Below, piece by piece: positions 8,568 to 16,520 of a stretch of DNA of 34,944 nt. Under the pieces are notes generated by a model. That model had not been told where the DNA came from, made no database searches, and saw nothing but the letters and a program-made list of their open reading frames with translations. Made by a program: the position numbers and the translations under genes. Each line of letters opens with the position of its first letter. Within the stretch, counting starts at the first letter, position 1. This stretch comes from UBA1351 sp964563505. GTDB taxonomy: Bacteria > Bacillota > Clostridia > Lachnospirales > Vallitaleaceae. The stretch is from NCBI GenBank assembly GCA_964563505.1, contig CAZLXW010000039.1, forward strand, positions 1 through 34,944, read 5' to 3'.

Positions 8568-9242
8568 CTATTCCTCCTCAAAACGGTAACCGACGCCTCT
8601 TACAGTGATGATTCGCTCCCCTTCATGTTCCAATTTTTTTCGCAATCGTTTTACAACGGTGTCAACGGTTCGGTCATCTCCGACAAAATCATAGCCCCAA
8701 ATTCGATTGAGGATCTGTTCACGAGATAGTGCCTGATTTCGATTGTTCAAAAAATAAATGAGCAACTCATATTCTTTGGGGCTCAATTCAATAGCTTGTT
8801 CATTAACCTCAACATGCATGCCTAAAAGATCAACTCTTAAGTCTCCAATTTTCACTTTATCTGTTGTCGCCATTTTACCACTTCGATGCAAGAGTGCTTT
8901 GACTCTAGCCACAAGTTCTCTGGCTCGAAAGGGTTTTGCAATATAGTCATCCGCCCCAAGCTCAAAGCCAAAAACTGTATCTTCTTCACTAGTTCGCGCA
9001 GTTAACATCATCACCGGAACCTTACTCTCTTTACGAATCAGTTTTAGTGCCATCCATCCATCCATCACCGGCATCATGACATCAAGAATAATTAAGTCAA
9101 CATCATATTCTTCCTGCATTTCCAATGCTTCTTGACCATTAGTCGCTTCATAGACATCATACCCTTCATTTATCAGATATTTTTTAATTATTTTGCGAAG
9201 TTTATCTTCATCTTCTGCAATTAAAATTCGATTTTCTAACAT
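8568..9242 (-). CDS. OmpR/PhoB-family response regulator
   Basis: A 224-residue regulator. The receiver domain (about 4-117) has the acidic pocket E10/D11, phospho-acceptor D54 (LIILDVMMPVMDG), a conserved Thr (MMLTART) and Lys (YIAKPFRARELVARV). The C-terminal winged helix (about 128-222) ends VDTVVKRLRKKLEH ... RGVGYRFEE, which is diagnostic of the OmpR family. It is the first gene of a minus-strand run with the kinase, niaR and hydE. Co-expression with niaR and hydE is inferred from the absence of gaps or terminators. Confidence 0.94.
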   Translation of the reverse strand: MLENRILIAEDEDKLRKIIKKYLINEGYDVYEATNGQEALEMQEEYDVDLIILDVMMPVMDGWMALKLIRKESKVPVMMLTARTSEEDTVFGFELGADDYIAKPFRARELVARVKALLHRSGKMATTDKVKIGDLRVDLLGMHVEVNEQAIELSPKEYELLIYFLNNRNQALSREQILNRIWGYDFVGDDRTVDTVVKRLRKKLEHEGERIITVRGVGYRFEEE

Positions 9243-9263
9243 TTGATCACCTTCATTAAATTT

Positions 9264-9292
9264 TTATAAATATTACCTTATTTATGTGGCAA
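9264..9292 (-). promoter_or_regulatory. promoter of the response regulator-kinase-niaR-hydE run
   Basis: Minus strand TTGCCA (9287-9292), a 17-base spacer and TTATAA (9264-9269), about 20 bases before the regulator start. It is divergent from the antiporter promoter and close enough that a regulator bound here could act on both. Confidence 0.45.
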
Positions 9293-9307
9293 AATGATGT
9301 TGAATTA

Positions 9308-9316
9308 TGTTACAAT
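9308..9316 (+). promoter_or_regulatory. extended -10 promoter of the antiporter operon
   Basis: TGTTACAAT (TG at 9308-9309, TACAAT at 9311-9316) is an extended -10 element 27 bases before the mrpE-like start. No good -35 box is present at the expected distance, which fits an extended -10 promoter. Confidence 0.4.
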
Positions 9317-9343
9317 GACCCTACCAAAAAAGTTGGAGGTATT

Positions 9344-9841
9344 ATGAATACACTAAGAAAACATGGTATTTTAATTTTTATATTAACCTTTATTTGGTCG
9401 ATATTAAATGGAAATTTTCGATTATCCACGATTTTCGTTGGGGTTATTGTGTCCTTCATTACAATGTATATTTTAAATATTATTCAGCCACATCAAAATG
9501 AACAGTATAATTATAATACATCACCATTTCTTATTTTTTTGTTTTTATTACTCTTGTTTAAAAATATTTATGTTTCTGCATTTAAAACTATCATACATCT
9601 TATAAAGGGAGAAATCAATCCTCAGTTCGTCTCAACCGATACAACCACTAACCGCCTATGGCTACAATCTATTGTTGCCAATGCAATTACATTGACGCCG
9701 GGAACAGTTACTGTTCATATGGCGGATAATGCCTATACTATATTGTGGCTATATCCATTAACCATTCGTCAAAAAGATATTAAAAATCATATTTTCAAGG
9801 ATTTTGAAGATCTCATCAAAAAGGGGGATCGGCATGCTTAA
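9344..9841 (+). CDS. mrpE: Na+/H+ antiporter subunit E (MrpE/MbhA)
   Basis: Small subunit (165 residues) of a multi-subunit Mrp/Mbh-type Na+/H+ antiporter in the cytoplasmic membrane. Two or three N-terminal membrane helices lie near residues 8-45 and 60-80. The soluble C-terminal half has the family segment LQSIVANAITLTPGTVTV. The ATG at 9344 follows TTGGAGGT; the frame is open 20 codons further upstream through the promoter, which I excluded. It is the first gene of an eight-gene operon in which neighbouring genes overlap or nearly touch. Confidence 0.9.
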   Translation: MNTLRKHGILIFILTFIWSILNGNFRLSTIFVGVIVSFITMYILNIIQPHQNEQYNYNTSPFLIFLFLLLLFKNIYVSAFKTIIHLIKGEINPQFVSTDTTTNRLWLQSIVANAITLTPGTVTVHMADNAYTILWLYPLTIRQKDIKNHIFKDFEDLIKKGDRHA

Positions 9842-10088
9842 TGTTTTTTTTGTAATCTTTTCACTTATGACAATCTACTATCTCTATCTTTTAATTAAGG
9901 GTCCTTCTGTATGGGATCGACTTCTTGCTTTAAATCTATTTTCTGTAACAATGATCATTGTTATGATTATATATGCCTTAATGAAAAACTTAGACTATCT
10001 ATTAGATATCGCCATTGTTTATGCATTACTTGGCTTTATTGGTATTGTTTTTATGGCACGCTTTATTCAACGAAAGGGGAAAATCTAA
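9834..10088 (+). CDS. mrpF: Na+/H+ antiporter subunit F (MrpF/MbhB)
   Basis: 84 residues with three membrane helices. The family signature GPSVWDRLLALNLFSV lies after the first helix and is followed by LDIAIVYALLGFIGIVFMAR. The ATG at 9834 lies after AAGGGGG and overlaps the end of mrpE by 8 bases. The stop codon overlaps the next start (TAATG). Confidence 0.92.
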   Translation: MLNVFFVIFSLMTIYYLYLLIKGPSVWDRLLALNLFSVTMIIVMIIYALMKNLDYLLDIAIVYALLGFIGIVFMARFIQRKGKI

Positions 10089-10396
10089 TGCTATTACACC
10101 AAATTATTGGCGGAATTTTTATAGGTATCGGGCTGATTTTCCAATTATTCGGAATATACGGTCTTCAACGCTACGAGCATTTTTATGTACGTTTATCAAG
10201 TTCTTCTCTCATCGATTCCGCCGGCTTAATTGCGATTTTTATCGGTCTTATTACTTATTCCGGCTGGTCCATCGCTTCGATGAAGATTGGATTTGTTCTT
10301 TTCTTAATGCTTTTGCTTAATCCTTTATCTAATCATATATTAGGACGTGGAGCTTATATGAGCAACTATCATCCTGAAAGGAGGAGCAAAAAATGA
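10088..10396 (+). CDS. mrpG: Na+/H+ antiporter subunit G (MrpG/MbhC)
   Basis: 102 residues, three membrane helices. The family pattern is the first helix IGGIFIGIGLIFQLFGIYGL, then the loop RYEHFYVRLSSSSLIDSAGLI, then a third helix ending in LNPLSNHILGRGAY. The frame is open far upstream across mrpF, but the start here overlaps the mrpF stop (TAATG) and the family length supports it. It overlaps the next gene by 4 bases (ATGA). Confidence 0.92.
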   Translation: MLLHQIIGGIFIGIGLIFQLFGIYGLQRYEHFYVRLSSSSLIDSAGLIAIFIGLITYSGWSIASMKIGFVLFLMLLLNPLSNHILGRGAYMSNYHPERRSKK

Positions 10397-10986
10397 TCCT
10401 TGATTTATTCTACATCTCACTTATTGTATTTGCAATCATTTCGATTCAAGCAACCGTACTTCGAAATGCGGTCATCTATTTGTCCGTCTTTTCACTAATT
10501 TGCTCCATCGTATATTTGCTTTTGGGCGCACCCGATGTTGCTATTGCAGAAGCTACTATTGGTTGTACCCTATCAACGATTTTGTATCTTGTCGCTTTAA
10601 AGAAATATCGTATCTTTACTGTATATTATAACTTTCATGTGAATGATGAAGCACATTTCGATGCTATGCAAGACGAAAAAGAAGAAATTCAAACGATTTT
10701 CGAGCATTTTTCCAATGCCCAAGAATTACAACTTGATCTTATTAACACCTCTGCTAGCTTCACAAAACTTAAACAAAGCGCTTCATATGACGTCATTCTT
10801 TTTCATAGCTCAAAAGGACTTTGGTTACACGGATTACGAAACAGTTATCAATATAACGGATTGTTGAACTTCTTCGAAAAAGAATGTTCCCGAGACTATC
10901 ACGCAAAGTTCATCCATGAAGAGCTGGAATGGTCAGACGAAAGCCCGGATGAAGCGGAAGAGGAGGAATCAAATGATGCTACGTAG
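10393..10986 (+). CDS. MbhD-like antiporter subunit (DUF4040) with extra soluble C-terminal domain
   Basis: 197 residues. The first ~72 match the MbhD/DUF4040 module, which corresponds to part of the C-terminal end of MrpA. It has three membrane helices and the signature LLGAPDVAIAEATIGCTLST, with D and E residues embedded in the membrane as in proton-channel subunits. The remaining ~120 residues are hydrophilic. They include DEKEEIQTIFEHFSNA, a segment YDVILFHSSKGLWLHGL that looks like a beta-strand/loop, and an acidic tail (EELEWSDESPDEAEEEE). Stand-alone MbhD subunits normally consist of little more than the membrane part, so this tail is unusual. AAGGAGG precedes the ATG. Confidence 0.8.
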   Translation: MILDLFYISLIVFAIISIQATVLRNAVIYLSVFSLICSIVYLLLGAPDVAIAEATIGCTLSTILYLVALKKYRIFTVYYNFHVNDEAHFDAMQDEKEEIQTIFEHFSNAQELQLDLINTSASFTKLKQSASYDVILFHSSKGLWLHGLRNSYQYNGLLNFFEKECSRDYHAKFIHEELEWSDESPDEAEEEESNDAT

Positions 10987-11236
10987 AAAGATGATTGCAG
11001 CTTGGGTGTTCTCTGTATTTCTCTTAATGGCTTCTATTGAAGTTCAACCGGTTTCTGTAACGAAAAACTTATATGATTATATTGCAACAAATTTCCAAGC
11101 GGATACGGGATCATTTAATGCCGTAACTGCCATATACTTAGATTATCGAATGTTTGATACTTTATTTGAAACATTGCTTTTATTAGTCAGCGTCATCGGA
11201 ATTATTTATTTCTCACGACATAAGGGGGATTATTAA
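10973..11236 (+). CDS. MbhE-like antiporter subunit (MrpA C-terminal/MrpB-like)
   Basis: 87 residues. An N-terminal helix is followed by an extracytoplasmic stretch (YDYIATNFQADTGSFNAVTA) and the family signature YLDYRMFDTLFETLLLLVSVIG with a buried Asp and Glu. This corresponds to the last part of MrpA in other bacteria and to MbhE of the archaeal Mbh complex. The ATG at 10973 follows GAGGAGG and overlaps the end of the MbhD-like gene by 14 bases. It ends in TAATG overlap with the next gene. Confidence 0.85.
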   Translation: MMLRRKMIAAWVFSVFLLMASIEVQPVSVTKNLYDYIATNFQADTGSFNAVTAIYLDYRMFDTLFETLLLLVSVIGIIYFSRHKGDY

Positions 11237-11622
11237 TGCCAAAACATTCTATGTTATTAAAAGTAACCATGGGTGCAATCTACCCATTTATCATTGTTTT
11301 TGGAATATATATTATATTAAACGGACATTTATCTCCAGGTGGTGGGTTTCAAGGCGGTGCTATTCTTTCTTCCGTTTTTATCATTCAGTATTTTACGACA
11401 TATGAAAAAACAATTAGTATAACGGCCTTAAATAAACTGGAGAAAATTCTATACCTCGTGCTCTTACTTTTTGCGACGATTTTTATTTTTGCATTCCGTG
11501 ACAGCATTCCTTATTTTTTGAAACCATATTATCTTATTACGATGAATGTTCTGATCGGTATAAAAGTCGCTTGTGGTTTAAGCGTCGTCTTCTATCGGTT
11601 TGTACTTTTTGAAAGCAGGTGA
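11236..11622 (+). CDS. mrpB: Na+/H+ antiporter subunit B (MrpB/MbhF)
   Basis: 128 residues with four membrane helices. The hallmark HLSPGGGFQGGAILSSVFII lies between helices 1 and 2. It is the B subunit of Mrp antiporters, equivalent to MbhF. The start overlaps the previous stop (TAATG). Confidence 0.92.
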   Translation: MPKHSMLLKVTMGAIYPFIIVFGIYIILNGHLSPGGGFQGGAILSSVFIIQYFTTYEKTISITALNKLEKILYLVLLLFATIFIFAFRDSIPYFLKPYYLITMNVLIGIKVACGLSVVFYRFVLFESR

Positions 11623-11626
11623 TTCT

Positions 11627-11977
11627 ATGACAAGCGGATTTCTAGATGGTTCAATCATTGCAATTGCATTATTCGGGATTGGTATTTATGGCCTCTTAGC
11701 CCGTCGTAATATTATCAAAACAGTAATGTCCTTTGGTATTATTCAAGCTGCACTTATTCTCTTTTTTCTAAACATCAATTATGATGCAGCCGCTGAACCT
11801 CCGATTGGAGATGCTGCGCTGATGACGGACCCTTTTCCTCAAGCACTGATGATTACGGCAATCGTAATTGGTGTCGCTGTAACTGCTGTCGGACTGACCA
11901 TGTTTATTAGTTTGTATCACCACTATGGTTCAACAAACTGGTCAAAAATCGTTCGCATGCGAAAGGAGGAAAATTAA
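11627..11977 (+). CDS. mrpC: Na+/H+ antiporter subunit C (MrpC/MbhG, NuoK-like)
   Basis: 116 residues with three membrane helices, homologous to NuoK of complex I. The family motifs are ALFGIGIYGLLARRNIIKTV and DPFPQALMITAIVIGVAVTA. The start at 11627 follows GCAGGTGA; the upstream open frame overlaps mrpB and was excluded. It ends in TAATG overlap with mrpD. Confidence 0.93.
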   Translation: MTSGFLDGSIIAIALFGIGIYGLLARRNIIKTVMSFGIIQAALILFFLNINYDAAAEPPIGDAALMTDPFPQALMITAIVIGVAVTAVGLTMFISLYHHYGSTNWSKIVRMRKEEN

Positions 11978-13575
11978 TGGCTTTATATTGGTTTGTTGTT
12001 CTTCCTCTTATGATTGCTTTGGTCTCTTATCTATCAAATTCACAGCGCACCAAAGTCACCGTATTGTTTATCCAAGTCGCCTTTTTTGTTCTTTCGATTA
12101 TCAACTTTATTGATGTTCGTACAAACGGCACAAAACTTGAAGTCATTGGGGGATACGATATTGGCGTTGGTATTACATTAAAAGCCGACTTGTTTAGTAG
12201 TGTTATGGTTTCACTGACCATCTTTTTATTTTCTTGTATGTTATTATATAATTACAAGAAAAGCTATGTAAACCATTTGTTTTTATTTTTATTTATTGCA
12301 TTACAGGGTTTGATTTCTGGGATATTTCTATCCAATGATTTATTCAACATCTATGTGATGATTGAAGTGTCCACAATTGTCGTAACCATTCTTATCGTAT
12401 TTAAAAAAGATTCAAAGTCAATCTATGACGGGATTGTTTACCTCTTCACCAATCTTGCCTCCATGACTTTGTTTCTATTTGGTATCGGCTATATATATAA
12501 AATATTTGGGACGACTGATTTAACCTTGTTAAGCGAGCGGTTACCTCTCGTCGAAAACCCGCGCACGCTCATCCTACCCTTTGTCCTGATGATTACTGCC
12601 GTTGACCTTAAATCAGCAATCATGCCCCTTTTTAGCTGGTTGCCAAAAGCTCACGGAACCGCAAGCGCACCTTCGATTATCTCCGCAATCCTCTCCGGAC
12701 TCTATGTCAAAGGTGGTGTATATCTTTTTATACGGATAACCAACTTATTTCAACCGGTTTTTGATGAAATGTTGATTTTTATGATCTTCGGATTTATGAC
12801 GGCTGTCATTGGTTGGATTTTCGCATTGAGCCAAACCGATATAAAGCTCATTCTCGCATACAGCACGGTTAGTCAGATCGGTGTTATTGTGTTTGGCTTA
12901 TCCTTAAACTCAACTTATGGATACTGGGGTGCCATCTATCATATTCTCAACCATGCCATCTTTAAATCGACGCTGTTTTTAACAGCAGGGATTATCGTTG
13001 ATGAGTATCACACCCGAGATATCCGAGAAATTCGAGGGATCTTTAAACGCATGCCATATGTCTCCATCGCTTCGATATTTGCAATCTTCGGCATTACCGG
13101 TGCACCTTTATTTAACGGCAATTTTTCAAAAAATCTTATTCATGAAGGAATGAGTGATTCGCTCCTTTTTGAACTTGCTTTTTTCATCATCAACGTGGGA
13201 ACCATTTTGATTTTTATAAAATATGCTCAAATGCTTCGCGGAGATTCGAAAGAACATTTTCATATTGGGTGGAATCAAAAGTTTGTTATTTTGCTTTTAG
13301 CTGCAACGTGTTTCTTAGGTGGAATATTGGGCCCCATCATTATGAGTGTTATGTTTGACTTTGAAGTCTACGTATCCGCATCAAGTTATCTCAGCAAGCT
13401 ATTTATCTATTTATTCACCTTGCTCGTTGGCATCTTGTTTTATAAATATGTCTACCTGCAAATGCGTCTCTTTACAAAAATTCGCGAATTAGAGTTGACC
13501 TTTAATCAAGTTATTATGGCTATTGTTATCTTCTTTACCGGTTTTCTCTCAATGATGGTCTATCAATTTGGCTAG
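11977..13575 (+). CDS. mrpD: Na+/H+ antiporter subunit D (MrpD/MbhH, proton-translocating)
   Basis: 532 residues, about 14 membrane helices, homologous to NuoL/M/N and MrpD. The proton-path residues expected in this family can be placed: E130 in the TM5 segment IYVMIEVSTIV, K212 in TAVDLKSAIMP, H226 in PKAHGTASAPS, and K245 in LYVKGGVYLF. It is the only large ND2/4/5-type subunit in the operon. The second one expected in a classical Mrp (the N-terminal part of MrpA) is absent. That matches the Mbh layout. The operon seems to end here or to continue into the transporter 45 bases downstream. Confidence 0.94.
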   Translation: MALYWFVVLPLMIALVSYLSNSQRTKVTVLFIQVAFFVLSIINFIDVRTNGTKLEVIGGYDIGVGITLKADLFSSVMVSLTIFLFSCMLLYNYKKSYVNHLFLFLFIALQGLISGIFLSNDLFNIYVMIEVSTIVVTILIVFKKDSKSIYDGIVYLFTNLASMTLFLFGIGYIYKIFGTTDLTLLSERLPLVENPRTLILPFVLMITAVDLKSAIMPLFSWLPKAHGTASAPSIISAILSGLYVKGGVYLFIRITNLFQPVFDEMLIFMIFGFMTAVIGWIFALSQTDIKLILAYSTVSQIGVIVFGLSLNSTYGYWGAIYHILNHAIFKSTLFLTAGIIVDEYHTRDIREIRGIFKRMPYVSIASIFAIFGITGAPLFNGNFSKNLIHEGMSDSLLFELAFFIINVGTILIFIKYAQMLRGDSKEHFHIGWNQKFVILLLAATCFLGGILGPIIMSVMFDFEVYVSASSYLSKLFIYLFTLLVGILFYKYVYLQMRLFTKIRELELTFNQVIMAIVIFFTGFLSMMVYQFG

Positions 13576-13620
13576 ACACCCCCTCAACCTTAGGAAATAA
13601 AAGTAAAGGAGAAATAACTC

Positions 13621-14673
13621 ATGGAATTACTTTTTAAAAAACGCAAACGAATTATTGATATAGTTCTTTTCATAGCATTGCTTATTTTTTTGTTTCTTGT
13701 ACGATTAGATTTGAAAAGTGTACTTACACCTTTCATTTATGCTCTAATTTTGGCTTATGTTTTAAACCCATTAGTTTCTATAATCGAAAGAAAAACCTCT
13801 AGAATTCCTGCAATTCTTATAGTTTTTTTAGGTATTGCGTCTATAATGAGCGGTCTTTTTATGTCTTTTGTTCCTCGATTAGCTCAAGATATTTCTATAT
13901 TTGCTACTGATATTCCTAGAATCATGGCAAATGCCGAAAATTATATTAATGACCTTCGCTCCGGTGAACTTATTATTCTCCCCGAATTCATGAATGATTT
14001 TATTGATTTTGAACAGGAGATTAATAAAGTCACACTAGTACTAAGAAATTCTTTATTCCAATTAACCGACGCATTAATCGCTTCAACCGGAACATTACTA
14101 AACTTAATAATGACACCAATAATCACTTTTTATTATTTAAAAGATAAAGAAATCATTATGCGTTCTCTTTTTTCCTCCTTTGACCATAATACACTTCTTC
14201 AAATAAAAACTATTGCAAAGGAAATCGACAAAGTTTTAGGTGGATTTATCAAAGGACAATTAATTGTCGCAGGTTTCGTCGGTATCCTAACAGGATTAGG
14301 ATGTTACCTTATTGGCGTTCCTTATGCTTTAACTGTAGGTCTTGTTGCAGGTGTTACAAATATAATTCCTTATTTTGGCCCTTGGATTGGTGGAATCCTT
14401 CCTGTCGCGCTTGCTCTTGCCAGTAACCCAATTTCTGCTTTATGGGTTCTGATTTGGATTATCGTCGTTCAACAAATTGAATCAAGCTTTATTTCTCCTC
14501 AAGTACTGTCATATAGCGTAGGATTACACCCTTTGCTTGTTATGTTTTCGGTCCTTTTCTTTGGCCGTTTAATTGGCATTCCCGGAATGATCCTTGGAGT
14601 ACCTATTACCGGAACAATTAAAGTTCTAGGGCGTTACCTCCTTGTCTATAAAAATGAGTATTTTGCTCGCTAG
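13621..14673 (+). CDS. AI-2E family transporter
   Basis: 350-residue membrane protein of the AI-2E exporter superfamily (YdiK/YtvI/TqsA type). It has N-terminal helices around residues 14-30, 33-50 and 60-85, a less hydrophobic middle region, then MTPIITFYYLKDKE, the glycine-rich GPWIGGILPVALALASNP and a final helix before TIKVLGRYLL. Substrates differ within the family: autoinducer-2 in TqsA, and Na+/Li+ export reported for some members. The substrate here is unknown; the position directly behind a Na+/H+ antiporter operon makes a cation role worth considering. AAAGGAG precedes the ATG. Confidence 0.85.
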   Translation: MELLFKKRKRIIDIVLFIALLIFLFLVRLDLKSVLTPFIYALILAYVLNPLVSIIERKTSRIPAILIVFLGIASIMSGLFMSFVPRLAQDISIFATDIPRIMANAENYINDLRSGELIILPEFMNDFIDFEQEINKVTLVLRNSLFQLTDALIASTGTLLNLIMTPIITFYYLKDKEIIMRSLFSSFDHNTLLQIKTIAKEIDKVLGGFIKGQLIVAGFVGILTGLGCYLIGVPYALTVGLVAGVTNIIPYFGPWIGGILPVALALASNPISALWVLIWIIVVQQIESSFISPQVLSYSVGLHPLLVMFSVLFFGRLIGIPGMILGVPITGTIKVLGRYLLVYKNEYFAR

Positions 14674-14675
14674 CC

Positions 14676-15389
14676 TTAGACAACCATTTTCCAATGGGAT
14701 TGTCTTAGCCATTCTTGACACTGTTCATAATCCGGTTTGTATTTTCCAACTAATCTCCAAAAAGACCGGTCGTGATTTAAGTGAATCATATGACACATTT
14801 CATGAATAACCACATAATCTAAGACTTCCATGGGTGCCATGATGAGTTTCCAGTTAAAGGTCAACTGTCTTTGGCTATTGCACGTTCCCCATGTCTTCTT
14901 ATTTGACGCAATTTTAGCCTCTCTTGGTTTAACTGAAAAATGTTGTTGATAGTTAGCAATTCTAGATTCAATCAACTTTTTACATTGCTGTTTATAAAAT
15001 TTTGTGATGAGTTTTTTGATAAGATCTTCATCCTTGTATTGAACTGAAATCACAAATTTTTCCATATCAAATTGAACGCTAGATTGGCTTCGACTTTCAT
15101 CGACGTCGATATACATGGGATATTCTTTCCCTAAAAATAAAAATGTCTCTCCATCTATATATTCTTTTTTTCGGAAACCTTTTGTTTTTTCTTGCATCTC
15201 TTTTGTTGTCTTAATAATCCATGTCCATTTGGCTTCAATCAAGTCTTCAATCTGGATCTTTGTCGCATTTTTCGGCACACGCACTTCAACATTTCCATAA
15301 ACATCTATATATATACCTAATGTTTTTCTTTTTTTATAAATGACTTGAACATCAACGCTCTCTCCGTTTTTTGTGATTGTTTTTATCAT
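14676..15389 (-). CDS. YgjP-like metal-dependent hydrolase (M48/SprT-like)
   Basis: 237-residue predicted zinc metallopeptidase of the YgjP/DUF45 family. The active-site motif is HEMCH (H196, E197, H200) within VVIHEMCHMIHLNHDRSFW, with H206 a likely third ligand. The other conserved block is KTWGTCNSQRQLTFNWKL. There is no signal peptide, so it is cytoplasmic; the substrate is unknown. The gene follows the acetyltransferase gene with an 8-base gap and shares its promoter. AGGAG lies before the ATG. It ends 2 bases from the convergent transporter gene. Confidence 0.88.
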   Translation of the reverse strand: MIKTITKNGESVDVQVIYKKRKTLGIYIDVYGNVEVRVPKNATKIQIEDLIEAKWTWIIKTTKEMQEKTKGFRKKEYIDGETFLFLGKEYPMYIDVDESRSQSSVQFDMEKFVISVQYKDEDLIKKLITKFYKQQCKKLIESRIANYQQHFSVKPREAKIASNKKTWGTCNSQRQLTFNWKLIMAPMEVLDYVVIHEMCHMIHLNHDRSFWRLVGKYKPDYEQCQEWLRQSHWKMVV

Positions 15390-15397
15390 GGTAACTC

Positions 15398-15901
15398 CTA
15401 AATCACTTTTTTTGACATTGTTAGGTGATATGCAATACGTTCACTACCGTCTTCAACATAGATTATCCCACACTTTTCAAATCCATTTTTCATGATTTGA
15501 TGTTGCATGATTTTATTATCTCGGTGTGTATCAATTCGTATATTATCAATACGCTCACTGCAAAAATTAATGCATTGGCTAAAGACATCTTTGATTATCC
15601 CATCACTTGCAATACGATGAATCGTTCCATAGAGGTCTTCGTTTAGCCACTGTCCATCTTCAATATAATCATAGGTAGAATCACTGCCTATGATAAAGGC
15701 AAATACACAGCGTATACTTCCATTTAAATCGACACCAACAAAACATTCTTTTTTTTTAATATCGGATTCGATTAATGCCTTTGATGGATATAGATCTTTC
15801 CATTGAGACGGATTCCCGTTTTCTTTCATAAAGTCTCTTGCATAAGCGTATAACTCCATAATCGCTGCTAAATCACTCATTTTAGCCTGTCGTATATTCA
15901 T
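15398..15901 (-). CDS. GNAT family N-acetyltransferase
   Basis: 167-residue protein with the GNAT fold. The N-terminal MNIRQAKMSDLAAIMELYAYA is the usual beta1-alpha1 region, and IRIDTHRDNKIMQHQIMKNG corresponds to the late motif near the acetyl-CoA site ('N..A.....GF') seen in this family, here ending in NGFEKCGIIYV. The N-terminal segment NGNPSQWKDLYP is a pattern I recall from a Clostridia/Bacilli subgroup. The acceptor substrate cannot be predicted. AAAGGAG precedes the ATG. First gene of a two-gene operon. Confidence 0.85.
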   Translation of the reverse strand: MNIRQAKMSDLAAIMELYAYARDFMKENGNPSQWKDLYPSKALIESDIKKKECFVGVDLNGSIRCVFAFIIGSDSTYDYIEDGQWLNEDLYGTIHRIASDGIIKDVFSQCINFCSERIDNIRIDTHRDNKIMQHQIMKNGFEKCGIIYVEDGSERIAYHLTMSKKVI

Positions 15902-15934
15902 AAAAATCTCCTTTTATCCTGTATTTCGATTTTT

Positions 15935-15963
15935 ATTATACCATGGTTTTTTCATCGAAGAAA
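15935..15963 (-). promoter_or_regulatory. promoter of the acetyltransferase operon
   Basis: Minus strand TATAAT (15935-15940) preceded by TGG gives an extended -10 element about 35 bases before the start. The -35 position (15958-15963) reads TTTCTT, which is weak. Confidence 0.5.
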
Positions 15964-15981
15964 CTTAAGCATTGGCTTTTC

Positions 15982-16010
15982 TTTACGAATAGGACTATAT
16001 TCGATATAAT
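15982..16010 (+). promoter_or_regulatory. msrB promoter
   Basis: TTTACG (15982-15987), a 17-base spacer and a perfect TATAAT (16005-16010), 45 bases before the msrB start. Confidence 0.55.
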
Positions 16011-16055
16011 ATAGATAGCAACTTAATAACACGTTTTTTTAGAAAAGGTGATGTT

Positions 16056-16520
16056 ATGAATACCGATAAATATAGTAAACCAAGTGATGATCTTCTTAAG
16101 AAAAAATTGACAAAAGAACAATATGATGTAACTCAAAATAATGCAACAGAAGCCCCCTTTAACAATGCCTACTTCGACAAGGATGAACCGGGTATCTATG
16201 TGGATATTGTCACCGGAGAGCCTTTGTTTACTTCTCTAGACAAATATGACTCCGGCTGTGGTTGGCCAAGTTTTACCAAGCCAATCGACCCCGAAGTCAT
16301 TGAAGAAAATACCGATATTAGTTCGCATATGCGACGCATTGAAGTCCGTTCACGCATTGGTGATAGTCATTTAGGTCATGTTTTTGATGATGGTCCAATG
16401 GATCAAGGGGGGCTTCGTTATTGTATCAACAGTGCCTCTTTACGTTTTATCCCATTGGAGGATTTAAAAGAAGAAGGCTATGGTGAATGGTTAAGTTTGT
16501 TTAAAGATTTTTCTTATTGA
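16056..16520 (+). CDS. msrB: peptide-methionine (R)-S-oxide reductase
   Basis: Reduces methionine-R-sulfoxide in proteins; an oxidative repair enzyme of the cytoplasm. The 154-residue length is normal for a single-domain MsrB. The catalytic Cys is C123 in the motif RYCINSASLRF. YDSGCGWPSF supplies a second Cys (C68) that could be the resolving residue. HLGHVFDDGP is the third conserved block. The two CxxC pairs of the zinc-binding form are absent, so this is the zinc-free type. No msrA is in the window. AAAAGGTGAT precedes the ATG. Its last bases overlap the convergent rsgI-like gene by 7. Confidence 0.95.
   Translation: MNTDKYSKPSDDLLKKKLTKEQYDVTQNNATEAPFNNAYFDKDEPGIYVDIVTGEPLFTSLDKYDSGCGWPSFTKPIDPEVIEENTDISSHMRRIEVRSRIGDSHLGHVFDDGPMDQGGLRYCINSASLRFIPLEDLKEEGYGEWLSLFKDFSY

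Noticed and set aside
9911..10087. Long N-terminal extension of the mrpG frame
   Set aside because: Overlaps mrpF; mrpG starts at 10088 by TAATG overlap and family length.
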